64,000 nt of DNA, taken from Ancylostoma caninum (taxonomy: Eukaryota; Nematoda; Chromadorea; Rhabditida; Ancylostomatidae). A program made the translations under genes and the position numbers. Within the stretch, counting starts at the first letter, position 1, and each line of letters begins with the position of its first letter. Below are positions 1 to 12,216 of the stretch, piece after piece. The stretch lies in contig JBAJFG010000590.1 of assembly GCA_037903475.1 (NCBI GenBank), forward strand, positions 868,001 to 932,000, in the 5' to 3' direction. The notes beneath the pieces are model-generated. The model saw nothing but the letters and a program-made list of their open reading frames with translations. It was not told the DNA's origin and searched no databases.

Positions 1-2127
1 GGATCTGACGAAATCGAACACAGCGTTAAACGTTAGCTAAACCTAGGAGTATAACAAAATTTACGTGGGTACTGCCTTTAATCTCCAGCTCATTTTTGGC
101 GAACGAGCAATGTGCGGCGAGCATTCACATGTTTGTGAGTGACCCAACTTCCGTAGAGGTTATATTCAGATGTTGTGCCCCCTAAGTTTTCCCAGATAGG
201 TTTTTCCAAAGCGTTTCGTTTCTGCCTTTGCTACCTTACCTTCAGTAAATGACCTCGAGTGCACAAGGTCCGGGCTGGGATTCAGGGAACAGTAATTGAA
301 CAAACCAATGATGGTTAGCGTGGTTGGTTATAGCACAGACTACATGATGCTAGAAGAAACAGAACGCTAGAATCGATTTGTTAGCCTGGTTTCGGTTGGT
401 TACGTTTCGAAAATTCTAAGCCTTGAACAAAAAAGTAACCACGCTGAGTCTTCTACCCAAGAAAAATTTTTGAACTATTCCATAGATTTGCTTGGAACTC
501 TGTGAAAAACTGGAATGTTCAAGAAGCTAAGTCAAGTGGAAGCCATTATAGCTGAGGTTGTCATCATTTCAACCGGCCATCGTGTGAATGCGCGCGAGTG
601 GGAGGATACCGCTGTTTCTGATTCTTTTCTTTTATGATCATTTATTCGAACAAATGCTTTCTTTTGCTGTTATTAATCGCACCACCAATCCTTTTTCTTA
701 GACTAACTGTCATTAGCCAGAAGAGATCGCCACCATTTTCTACAGTGAACAGTGTAATCCCGTGTCATTTCGAACGAAACTCTTTATGTAGTGATTACAT
801 GAAGAGGAGAAGGCGAACATTAATAAATAAAAGCACCACTTTGACAAATGTACATAAGTCAGCTGCATGGTGCATATGGTAGAAATGTTGGCAACCTAAG
901 CGACAACGACTTCTTTTTAAATTTGACTTATTTCATGAAGAACGAACAGTATGCAGTTTCAATTCTCGAATTTATTGACTGCACTGCTTTCACACAGATA
1001 ATTCAGAAAGTTGTGGAGATTAGGATGTCGAAGAAGCTAAGCTATGTTATGCCGCTGTTCCAGGAGATAATCAATATATCTTTTGCAAATTAGTTCCTAA
1101 TGGTGCGTTTCCCCATAGCTTGCGTGCGCTTCGATCGCATCATCGGCTTCTTGATCGATTCACCGGTTTTTTCTTTCTTTTTTTTTCTTTGAAGAAGCAC
1201 CCTGAGCAGTTTTTCAGCGCAAAGTTTCCTCACCTTTTTCATGGTGCACTATGGTGCTTCGCTAATTTGTGACTCACCTTAAAGACGACCTCTAAGACCA
1301 GGTTTTCTCTTTTTTTCTGATAAGGGGTGAGATTATCTTTCCTTTCATCTTTTCCTGGTGTATCACTTCGTATTTGCTTAACTACAACATGATTCGAAGT
1401 TTCTTCACTAACTAGCTAAAGCTAAGAGCTTGCTCATGCTATTTCCATCGATTACAGTCATAAGACAGTCATAGATTGTAGCAGCAACGTCGCTTATTTC
1501 TGCACTTTTCAAGACCTCCTTGCTCTCACATTTACAGTGGAGTTGTAACGAAACGCAGAGTTACTTCCGCTATGCACACTTTCAATCCTCATGTTCGAGA
1601 TTTCTTGTTTGAAATTATTTCCTTACTAAACAGTTCGGTTGAAACATTGTTTCTGTTATTCATCGAGAACAGATGCCACAGAGCCCGAGCAAAGCTTAAC
1701 TTTTGCAAGCGACCTATTTTCTCATTATGAAAATTATTTGTTGATGACGACTCATGCATAGTTTGGTCCTAGAGCTCGCAAATAATTCTCAATTTGAAAT
1801 AATTGCAATGATCATGGAAATATTCGAGTAGTGAAAAGGGCCAGAAAGTTGAAAGTTGAAATTTTTTTTCTCATTGCATCCTTGAAGGAGTTGTTGCAAT
1901 TCCTTGTGAACACAATCACTCTGACCGGTTGTTTGGAATTTTAGAAGAAAAACGAATGGAATCGCCCAAGAACTTGTTCTGGAACTTAACGTCTTCAATC
2001 ATTTACTTTTTCCTGTGTCTCGTCGGCAGTCTTATTTTGATTAGTTTCTCGTTGAAGAATACATACTCAACACAGAAATGTGCCAGCTCAGCATGCCAAA
2101 CGGATGTTCTTCATTTTCTCGTTTTAG
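1..2127. other. Left flank, no gene recognised
   Basis: Small open frames occur, for example one on the + strand ending at 1093 that is rich in ordinary residues, but none has a recognisable motif or a convincing splice pattern. The missing first exon of the PPP1R37-like gene may lie here or beyond the window. Several pyrimidine-rich tracts near 1160-1330 look like ordinary AT-rich worm intron or intergenic DNA. Confidence 0.5.
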
Positions 2128-5100
2128 GATTTGCTTGGCCTATACGATGCATCGATAGCGTCTACCAGTCACTCTACTGCTCATATACCACCCAGTAACG
2201 GCTTGTTTTCACCACCTGGTGCCGGCCCTTCCAGCTTGCCACGTCGTAAAAGTGCTGGCGAACATAACCACGCTCTCAATAATAGCGGTGAGTTTAAAAT
2301 TCTTGTATAATGTTTGGTTTTCCAACTATCTAACCTCGACACATTGCTCCTGCTAATTCTTTTTTCTCGTCTTAATCAGCACTGTGCTATCTGTGCCTTA
2401 AATGGAGAGCCTCTCATCCATTTGCCGGTGTACTTGTGCTCTCACGTTATATGCGTAAAAGCTCACAGATATTTTTTCTGAGTTCAAAAGTTGATCCTTG
2501 TGGCGAAAAAAGCATGTCCAATATTTGATTTTAAAAAACCAAAATGATTCAAATGTATTCTTACAACTTTGTTTTGCCCAATTTCGAGGTAATCAGTCTC
2601 GACCTACACATGAGCTTTAGTGTGAAGAAGCGATTTCAATGTTATAAGATTTCTTGAAACTATCGAACTTAGTGCAAGTTCAAATATTTTCACTCATTGC
2701 CTACTCCTAGCCCATTAAGGTCCAAGTTTCTTTCATAGTTGGGTCGTCGAGTCTTTTTTTTTTCTCGGAGTACTTCACGCCATTTCAAGTTTTACCCACC
2801 GAATTCCTGTTTGCCATATTAGATTCACTCAGTTAAGCATCATCCCTCCATCATGGCTCATTAATGTGCCTTATATAGGATTGGATAACCTAAATGCGTC
2901 GAGTTTGGCGTGGATAAAATCGCGAAGAAAGCCTATGATAAGTACTCTATTCACGCGTTTTTCATTGCTTCCACCAATATTTGTGAGTTGTTTGAGCCAC
3001 TCATGAAAAAATGCATTTACGAAGATTCACTTCTCTACGTCATTTCGAGGAGAAACGCAGCTGATGGCCATCATATTCTCGTGGAAGCACGACCTATTCT
3101 TGCCAAGCCATGTAGATGTAGAGTGCTGTTTGTTGCCATGAAGTGTTAATTCCGTTATGGAAGACTAGGGGAATATCCGAGAGCTTGGAAATCGTGAAAG
3201 AGTACTAGTAGTTGTTCAAGCTTGATAAGACTATCATTGGTGGACCGATCGTATTGGCAGCAGTTGGGGTAGCTGAGCGAAACATTGCAAGAAGAACGGA
3301 CATAATATGTATGCAGAAATGGCACAACAAGCTGAATTCACATTTTGACAGCTCTTGGGCACATGTGGCCAAAGTGGCCAAGGAACCACCAGAAGTACTT
3401 CAATGGGGTGCTTTACCCCAACTGCCAAATCGTTTTCAAATTGCTTCTTTCAATCGCGAATTGTGAAAATCCTGGTGGATTCATGGATCATCCCAAAGGC
3501 TGGTTGCTCTTGCAAATCCATACTTACTAGAAAGTTGTGAAAAGTTATAGCTAATGGTTGATAACACGTACTCTCACTATAGTTTTGGTGTAGGCGGTCT
3601 TCCCAAACAGGCAAAATAAAACGATGGAAGTTGGTTCAAAAACCCATTCCAGGGGTTTTTACACTTACTATCACTGTATTATATTCGTTTTTTTATTGCC
3701 AGCAGTCTCAGATGTGAGAATAAGGTGGGCCACAAGTTTTTGAAAGTGGTAACTTTACCAGAGCTCTTGGGCATCTTGTTTACAGTGGTACTTTTGCGCG
3801 CTAATTTTTGCAAATAAAAAAAATTGCTCTTATATTCTACGGACTATCTTTTTCATCTACAAATTTTTATCTGTTTCGCTCTATCATCTTCGTAAATAGG
3901 TTTAATTGCGCTTATTTATTTGACACTATTTCCGTTTTGCATGCTGTTATGTTGAGTCGTTCTCTGTGAAACGAGCAACAACAAAATCAGTTCAGTTTCG
4001 TGCTTGTTTGCCCCTTCTCTGTAGCTAAGATAAGCTACTGGCAAACTAAAAAAGCTCTACTTTACTGCAAATTTGTGGAGCTGATGTTTGAGATAACTCT
4101 TGAAGCTGAAGAAGTGTCCCTTCATCACTTGACTTGACAGAATTCTAACATGTGTTTCTCTTTGTTATCCGCGTAAGAACTTAAGTTGATGAACCTTTCC
4201 TGTTTTACAGCAGCATATGTTCTCGCATTTGATTTTGCGACCGCTAACATAATTTACATTCGTTACTCGTTTCACTGGATGGTAAGAAAAGAGCAAAATG
4301 TGCTCAGGACAAAGGCAACTCCGAAAAGAAGGGATTTCGGCGGCGACCAATCTGATTTGCAGCCGATGTTGACTAGCTTATGTCGATTTTGCGGAACAGA
4401 ACGCGTGATTCATCCGTGCCGAATAGGCAATCCTGGATGAGAAGAAATAGTTTTTATTGGTTCTTTTCAAATGTGACACTATATGGTTCGGTCTGGTAAT
4501 GGATAACATCCAATATTGATAAAAATGTCTTCAACCAGTTCTGCTCTATTATAATAGCTTGACTAATTCGGTTTTCTTCTACTTTCTTACCTTCCTTGTC
4601 ATTGTTGATGAAACGATTTCAACGAGAAGCTTATTGCCTAGTTCCAGTGGCGGACGCAGGAAATGGGCGGGTGGGGGAAGGGGGGAGGGATGGGAAAAGA
4701 AAGTGGAGTCTCCGCCGCATCGGGTACCGAGATGGAAAATAAAATTAGTAAAAATATTGATTATAATAAATGATTAACAAAAATTGTATTAACAATAATA
4801 ATAAAAATAAGCAATAAAAAACGAACTAATACAAGATTTTTATTTGTATTGCGAAGTGATTTCGAAAATTCTCGAGGGGCCGCCTCCCGCCTGCGTCCGC
4901 CACTGCCTGGTTCCTATTTGTTACCGCCAGCATACTTTCCACTTTTCAGACGACGACGTGCAAATCAGCAAGTGCTCGCATGAACGAAAAGTGAGATTTG
5001 ACGATGATCAGCTTATATCGGGGTATTGTGAGGCATCGGCACCAACGTTTGCTTCGACTGAAGAAGCGCAATGCGCGGGATGTAAAGGTGAGTTTTTCAT

Positions 5101-8100
5101 TGATGGGATACTTCGGGTGTTATGACCCTTTTCTTCACACCAAACATAGTCCTCACGAAGCAAAAACGTGGTATAACGGTTGATTTTTATCTATTTCCAT
5201 TTATTGTTGAAGATTGCCTTTTGCTGTCTAATATATTCGAACCAGCACCAAAGGCAAGTGTAGGGACGTTTTTCGGACAATACTAGATGCTGTAACCTCT
5301 ATAAAAAAGTAATCGCTCCGAAAGAGATAGAAGCTAACTGCCTGAAATTTGTGTGGCTGTGAACTGGGTTCTAGATGTCTTTCGTGGATGCTAGGTTCTT
5401 CTGCAGTACTAAACCTTTTTTTATTCTCGGCAGTACTGTTAGGTACTTTTCGCCAGAAATCCCATCGTTGCATCAGAAATTGAGGTCAGCAATGATTGAG
5501 TTAAATATCTTTTTCTTCTCTTCAGGAGGGCCTGATGTTGAAGAAATACTGAAAAGCTATCGTAGAGCTTGTCAGAAGGCAGGAATTCCAACGATAACCT
5601 CAGTGGAGCGTCAAGTAGAGGTATATTTTTGGAATTTCGTATTTCAACATTGAAAACGGCAGTTCATCGAAAATCTTTCGCTGCCAACACAGATGTTGTC
5701 ACTTCTCGTGTTAGCAGAGGAAAGATTGGATCAATACTCGGATATAATGCGGATGTAGATTGGCTGTGATATTTTAGAAACTACAGCGATCGTCTTGCAT
5801 TCGGCAGGAGGTATTTTCGCTGAAGGGCGAGCGTGTGTCGGCGGCACAGATGGAGGCACTTGAGGAAGTGTTTCGGAGAGTGCAGTTCGATACTCTCGAC
5901 TTCGAGTATACTTTTCTGGACGATGATGTAATAGCACAGCCGATTTCCTGATATCTGGTGCAGTAGTCTTCGCTGTTCAAATTTCAGGCTGCAATTGCTT
6001 TGAGTGAAATGTTCGAGTTCTATGAATCAGCTCTCAAATTGAATCTTTCATTCAATAAACAAATAACTATTCGAGGATGGACAGATGTGTTCAAAGCTGT
6101 GAAAAATGTAGGATTTCCAAATTTTCTACGTCTGTTACTTGGTTTTTGCCTTGGATATGTTTATATATTTCAGAGCAATTCGTTGCAAATGCTTAACTTA
6201 CGGTATACTTCACTTTCGGAGAAGTCTCTGTCCGCATTATGCCGTATGCTTCGAGGAACTCCGCAGCCAGTGCTTGGCTGTTTGCATCTTGAGAATGTGA
6301 ATTTATTTGGAAGGAATTTGTACAGTCTTGTATGTGCCTTGAAGTTCAACACTGTGCTCAAGGTTAGCGTGAATTATTCATCTTGAATTATAATTCCAGT
6401 TGTGTTTTGGAGGCGTCGTTAAGTTTTTAATTCTGAATTCAGGAATAAATGTCTACTTTCAGGAGCTTTATCTTGGTGAAAACAGTATACAAAGTGCAGA
6501 TGGAGCTCACCTATATCAGTTGATATTAAACAACTTCACAATACAGATGATCGATTTACGGAATAACCAACTAGGGGTAAGTATACTTCTAATCTGTCTG
6601 TTTCCCGTTGTTGTATAACTCTGCTGTGCAGGTTGTCCTATTCCTGCGCATAGTAGCACTAGAGTCAAGATATACAAAGGTACCCTTTAGTAAGACCGTC
6701 TATGTTCCGAGAACTCCTCTTTGCGAGAATGTTTTTTCAAACTCTGGAATTTACCTCGTGAATATCGATGATTTATTGAAGACTGAAGGCTGAAAAATGC
6801 TGAAAAGTCAATATTTAGGATGGTGGAGTCGCCAAAATGTGTGAGGCGCTTCGTAATCCAGAAGTCATCAAGAAAAGCTCTCTAACGGCTCTTGTGCTCT
6901 GGAACAACAAAATAACTGCTGCTGGAATGGATTCTGTGGCAGCCGCTTTGGTAGGTTATGGTAGAACTCATCTGATTGATCCTAGTTAATGGTTGTGTTG
7001 TTTTACTGCAGTTTAACAGTGTTTTGCAGTGCGAGAACCCACATCTAGAAACTCTGAATATTGGAAGCAACCAACTTGGTGAAGCGGGTGTGCATCGCTT
7101 ACGGCCAGCTTTAGGAGGAAACGGCAGCAATCTTCGCAGACTCGGTCTTCAAAACACGCAAATGACGTGTCAAAGTGGGAACCAGGCTTGATTTTGTTTG
7201 GTGCATCTCTGATGACAAGACAACAGCTGTTTAGGTGCAATACTGCTGGCCGAATGTCTTGCTGACAACTCAACACTGATTCGTGTTGATCTGAGGGATA
7301 ATCCTGGAATAGGTTGGAACTTCTAGTTAATTGTACAGTTGATCTTTCGTTGTTATCAATTTTTCTTTCGATGCTATTTCTCCTCTTAGCGGCACACAAG
7401 CCTAGCTATGATAGGGTCTTGTGTTTTTGCACACCTGAACGTTATGACGTTTCAGGTTCTGCTGGACTGCTTGCCATTCATTCTGCCATGAAAATTAACG
7501 GGTCCATCTCGCTCCTTAACCTTGACCAAAGTTGCATTGTTGCCACAAATGTTAAGGTGAGTTTCTTGATGTTTTGAATGCGGCTTGCACTATTCTAGAG
7601 GCGGATACACAATCGTCGAGAACTGTTTGTTGGGTTTTCAAAATCTCAAATGTTTTGACAATTGACATCCGGTTGTGCGACTTTTTATTCAATTTTAATG
7701 ATCAAATTTATTTTATTTGTGATTGGTAGAAGATTTGCTGTGAAAATGCAGCAGTATTTGCAAAGAAATTCAACAGCTGGGCGTCCCGTGCTAGAGCTGT
7801 GTCAGAATTTGATTCCAAAGAACCGGAGTGTTTTGATGATACCATAAATCAGATGAGACATACATACATTATGAGAATACCGTGATTTTCCGGTCTTTCC
7901 GATTGTTTCAGTTTAAATCTTTACGTACTCGCATGTGTTGGGAAAAAGGAGTGCTTGTTGGATTCAGTATAATATCCATATTTTGCAACCTCTAAAGAGC
8001 CAAATGTCATTTTCGGCTCAACTTTTTTTTTTGGTGTTCATAACTTCTCTGAAAACTGAGATCAACTATTCAAGTTCGACGATTGTGTGTCTTGTTTGCC

Positions 8101-11100
8101 TTTCACCACACTTGATCCATCAAACTTGCTGTATGTGCTTTGGATTTTTCGAAAAACGCTCCAACCTTCCGCGGATTTCCAATTCCCTTTCATCCGCTCC
8201 ATGTAATAGCAATATACTACAACTCCACCTTTCTCTATGCATGTGTCTATGTGCAGAATGTCTCGCTTGGAATGGGTGGTAGTCTGAGAAGCTTGATGAG
8301 AGTACTATTCACTGGTAATAGTTGTCCAGAGTAAATGAATATATACTAAATTTCCTTCAAAATGCACAGATAGCGTTTATTGGGATCAATTATCGATCAT
8401 AGCAAATTCTCTAGTTTTTTTTTAAGACTAATTTGCCGCATAACTCGTGGGGAATTGCAAGAGCCCTCTGTCAAGATCTCTGTCCGACTAGAAGTAATTC
8501 TGAGATAGAATTCTGCTTTTTTATCACATGAAGTTATTGCATCTCAGGGCACAAAAATCTCCCAATTTCTAAATTTTATTTATCCTTAAAACAAGTAGTA
8601 ATTGACATGCTTGTCGAGCTCTTTTTCTCCTCTATTTCACAATTGTTGTGTTTGCGAAATTCTGTCTTTAAAGCAGAGCGAACGGCACGTTTCATGTATT
8701 CGGTGTGGTAAAATGAGTGTAGGTGATTGCGCAGCTGTACAGGTGCGAGCATATCAGGAGGACTTCCGACGTTATTACGAGGACATCAAACGCTATTGTG
8801 AACGCAACAAATTGGCTGCACAACAAAAGTCCGACGAATCGCCAGAGGTTGCTGCAGTCGAGACAACCATTAAAAGTGAGGAACCGGACGGTGGAGAAGA
8901 GCATACGCCATCCAGCAGTGCGCCAGCAGGTTGCCATTTCTTTTCTTTTTAGTTTTTTTTCTTAACTCAGTATATTTTCGCTAGAATCCAACAGTTGTTC
9001 CTTTTTTTAAATCACATCATCTTACTACTCTCATCACTGCAGAATAAACAGCTAGAGGTCACACTGTAATTATTGCTACGTTAACAAAAAATTTGTTTAT
9101 TTACCTTACGACAAATAGAATGACGTTTCAGAGTTTTTTATAGTAAAAGCAAATCTTCAAATAAAAACATTGAAAAGGAATCAATGAAAAAATATCTCTT
9201 ACGCGAAGTTAAAAAAAGCGAAACAACATATGGTTCAAGGATGAAAAGAACCAGATAATCACTTCCAAAGAGAAAAAGTAAGAAACGTTTTATCTTGATT
9301 CTAACGGGAAGTCCGTCCGCTTTTTCGATTTCTAGTCGTACAAATCCAGTCCTCAATCAGATACATATCCAGGAAACCGAATTTTATGCTAGTGACGTAT
9401 GGAAGACGTTGTAAACCATTCTAAAAGATTTTTACATAATTACTACAGCGCTGGCGTCATTCTAGTTAACCTCATAGAACGGTTAAGATCTACGAATGTT
9501 GAAGAGGTCAAGTTGGCTGACTACATTTTCTGATGCAGTGGTTATGGTTTACAGATAACGTCTTGATTGCACGATAGAGAGATTTCTGTTGACAATCGAT
9601 TTTGCACGATACAAAGTTCCTTCTTACTGTCCTGTCATGGTGTTTGCAACCAGTAGTTATGGCTTTTTAGCAGTCATGTGGCAAGATAAATTGGCCCAAG
9701 AATTCCAGCATAAATGTTTGAGGAGTATGTAATGACAAGAATTATTGGATAAAACTATCATATTTAAGAACCTGTCGCCCCCGCTGAAGTGGATCTTTCG
9801 CCGTCACATTGTCAGCCCCCTCCATCCGCTTCCAGTGGATGTTCCAAAGCAAAAAAGAAATTTATGCGTAGCTCATCGCTAACTTGTGCAGAAACGGTAG
9901 CAGACATTAATGTGAGTTCTTTTTTGTCATCATTTTCCTAACATTCCGCTAAACCATTCCTTTTAGGAACGCATTCAAGTAATGGCTGGATCGAGCAATT
10001 CCTTGGATGAGACCAACTCAGACTCCACGAAAACCATTAAGAAAGCAAGTGCTTCTACTCATGGCTCCTTGGGGCTTGGTAAGCAAAAACATTAATTGTC
10101 ATATTTTATTCATTTGTCTTATTGGTGACTAAATTCTGGTTAGATAAGGTTGAGGGTCTTTCCGATTTTGGTGTCGCCCACGAATAAGCATAGGCTGGCG
10201 ACGTCGCCGTGGCAAAGGTGTGATGAGAGCAGCTTTCTCATTTTTTGTCTCGGCGGCTCCAACCACACCGCTCGCTCACCGAGCTGCGCTGAGGAGTGGA
10301 AGTGGTAGTGTTTTGTCGGTGGTTGACAATTTTTGCCACTCACCGGCTTTTGCTGCAGTGGTAAAAGTCGGAAAGACCCTTTAACCAGTTGAGGGATTGG
10401 CTAAGTACGTGACTGCACTTGCCAATTCATTAAGCAATTATATCGTTAGTGGGATTGAACGACTGCGTTTTCCACGCTTTCGGCTAACTTTATTGACGTG
10501 GGCCATCTTTCACTGTTTATTTACAAGGCAGAAAGAAGGCTGCACAAACTCAAGCAGTGGAGAAACAATGTACTAGGTTTATTAGGTGGATCTATAGGTT
10601 AGTCTGCGAGATTCTTGGTGTTTTACTTCCATCAGAGTACTCAGGTGAATGACTCGTACGGCTAGGGTGTTCTCGAGAAAAAGATATGTTCGTGTTGTAA
10701 ATGAAGTCTTATCCAAGTGGCGATCAAAACTTTTCTTGGTATCAGTTTTAACAAAACCTCTTCCACTGGAATCATCTAGCGATTTTCAAGGCCAGTAATG
10801 TTGATTTTCAGCGGAATGGGGTTCGTTGCCAGCGATCCCACAAGCAAGCGATACTACAAAGCCAGTCGTTCGAAAATTGCGCCGCTTCTCAGTATCACCT
10901 TCTTCTTCTACTTTTGATGTAACTACGACTTCTAGCAAACCTGCAGTTAGTGAAGTTTTTTTTTTCTGTGCAAATCGATGACTTCGGAAGGGAGACATAA
11001 TTCGTTTCTTTTCTAGGCTTCACCAGTTCAGCAGGTCCCAAATCGACCAACAAGTTTGGCAATAGGTATACCAGACGCCAACAAGGTTATTGAGGGTCCA

Positions 11101-12216
11101 CTGTCGGCACCAGTTATGCAGAGTTTATCTCTACCTGAAGCTGTTGCTGCATGGTCTCCCATACCGAAGAAAGGTTTGACATGAAATTTCACCGTTTTAC
11201 AATATAATAGCGAGAACTCACGTCACGTGTTTAGCTACTGTTGATGTTAATCCAGCAGTGGAAGAAAAAACCTCTGAAGAAAAGCCTTTGGTCGCAGAAC
11301 AGCTGCCTTCACCACAACAGAAAAGTGCTGCGAAAGAAGAAACTAGCTCGCAACCTGTTACATCAATCGAAAATTCTGAGGGAGAAACGAACACTGGCCC
11401 TCTTCTTTCATCTTCATGTCAGAATGAAAAGATAGAAAGCACCGAACAGCAGCAAGAATCTGATAGCAGAGCAAGCAGTGAAGAGCCGCGAGTTCCTTCT
11501 GAGGAAGATATTATGAAGGATGTCCGCGTTGTGATTGCTGATCTCGTCAATTATGTGGTGAGTTTGATCTGTTTGTTGAAGTCAGGCTCTATTTTGCCAT
11601 TAAGAGCGTCAGGCTCGAAAATTTCAGTGGTAGACTAACAACCCTGCTTCCATTAAAAATTATTTGTTTGTTGTTATCGAATACTTCTCTGTTTAAGGTG
11701 TACGAAGAAACCTCCACTATCGAAAGAAAGCGATCGTTGCTGTTGCAGACGACAGCGTTTTCGGACAGAGAACTTGGCAGTCTGAGAGGAGTTTTGGAAG
11801 AGTCACCTCAGGGAAAGAACGTCATAACACCATCCAGGTTACTTTTTTCGCTATAAAATGGTTTTTTTTCTTGGTGTTGGATGGGATATTCAGTGATATT
11901 TCTTCTCGTTTTGAAAAGTGTATGGAAAGGCTTTTGAAATGAGCTGGTACCACTTGTTTACATGTACCACTTGTTTAGAGAGACCTAGGCCTCTTTCTTC
12001 TTTGCAATTTGTGACTTTTATTATTTCGATTATTCTAGGATGGTAAACATAGCTGAAGAAGTGGCTGAAGAGACAGACGAAATGGTCGTTTCCGCAGTAG
12101 TTCGATCGCTTATCCGTGAGGTGCTTAAGCGAGAAAAAGAAGAACTCAGAAACACACTGGATAGACGACGAAGAAGAACTGGAGTTGCAACATCGAGCAG
12201 CAGCACCCCTGTCTAA
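2128..12216 (+). CDS. PPP1R37: PPP1R37-like PP1 regulatory subunit, 5' partial
   Basis: Leucine-rich-repeat partner of protein phosphatase 1. Exons read: 2128-2287, 4950-5087, 5526-5620, 5778-5927, 5988-6107, 6174-6362, 6463-6576, 6819-6950, 7030-7174, 7235-7312, 7456-7556, 8743-8929, 9769-9911, 9967-10078, 10812-10954, 11017-11173, 11235-11557, 11698-11837, 12039-12216. All phases join, giving 934 residues without the N-terminus. A KVRF motif followed by DDDQLISG (4988-4999 onward) matches the family's PP1-docking site. Next comes EEILKSYRRACQKAG, then LRRs at about residues 132-474 with signatures such as LNLSFNK, LHLEN, LDLRNNQLG, LVLWNNKI and LNIGSNQLG. The tail is acidic and Ser/Glu-rich with an RRFSVSP site, ending after an Arg-rich stretch. 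Weakest points: the first exon's membership, and the donor after 10954 (GTTTTT). No initiator exon was found. The family assignment rests on remembered similarity to vertebrate PPP1R37/LRRC68. Confidence 0.85.
4645..4905. mobile_element. hAT-like MITE in PPP1R37-like intron
   Basis: 261-bp non-coding element with terminal inverted repeats: it starts CAGTGGCGGACGCAGG and ends in the exact complement, with imperfect pairing for about ten more bases. Flanking 8-bp copies CCTAGTTC (4637-4644) and CCTGGTTC (4906-4913) differ at one base and fit a hAT-type target duplication. The right end is only 45 bp from the next exon (4950), so the splice acceptor lies just downstream of the insertion. Confidence 0.75.
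10137..10388. mobile_element. Short inverted-repeat element (MITE-like)
   Basis: About 250 bp in the intron between exons ending 10078 and starting 10812. The left end carries CTGGTTA then GGGTCTTTCCGA. The right end, at 10360-10388, carries the complement (TCGGAAAGACCC then TTAACCAG). The left copy has an extra ten or so bases between the two blocks. The interior has no coding frame. No clear target duplication was seen, so the superfamily is open. Confidence 0.5.

Noticed and set aside
7731..7882. Exon-like frame after a GGTAG acceptor in the PPP1R37-like gene
   Set aside because: Ends in a stop, and the exon at 8743 joins 7556 in phase with the expected family sequence; at most an alternative terminal exon.
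8239..8333. Short frame ending NSCPE before a stop, preceded by a GCAG acceptor
   Set aside because: Same reason: the 7556-8743 join is in phase and matches the family, and no evidence supports an alternative end.
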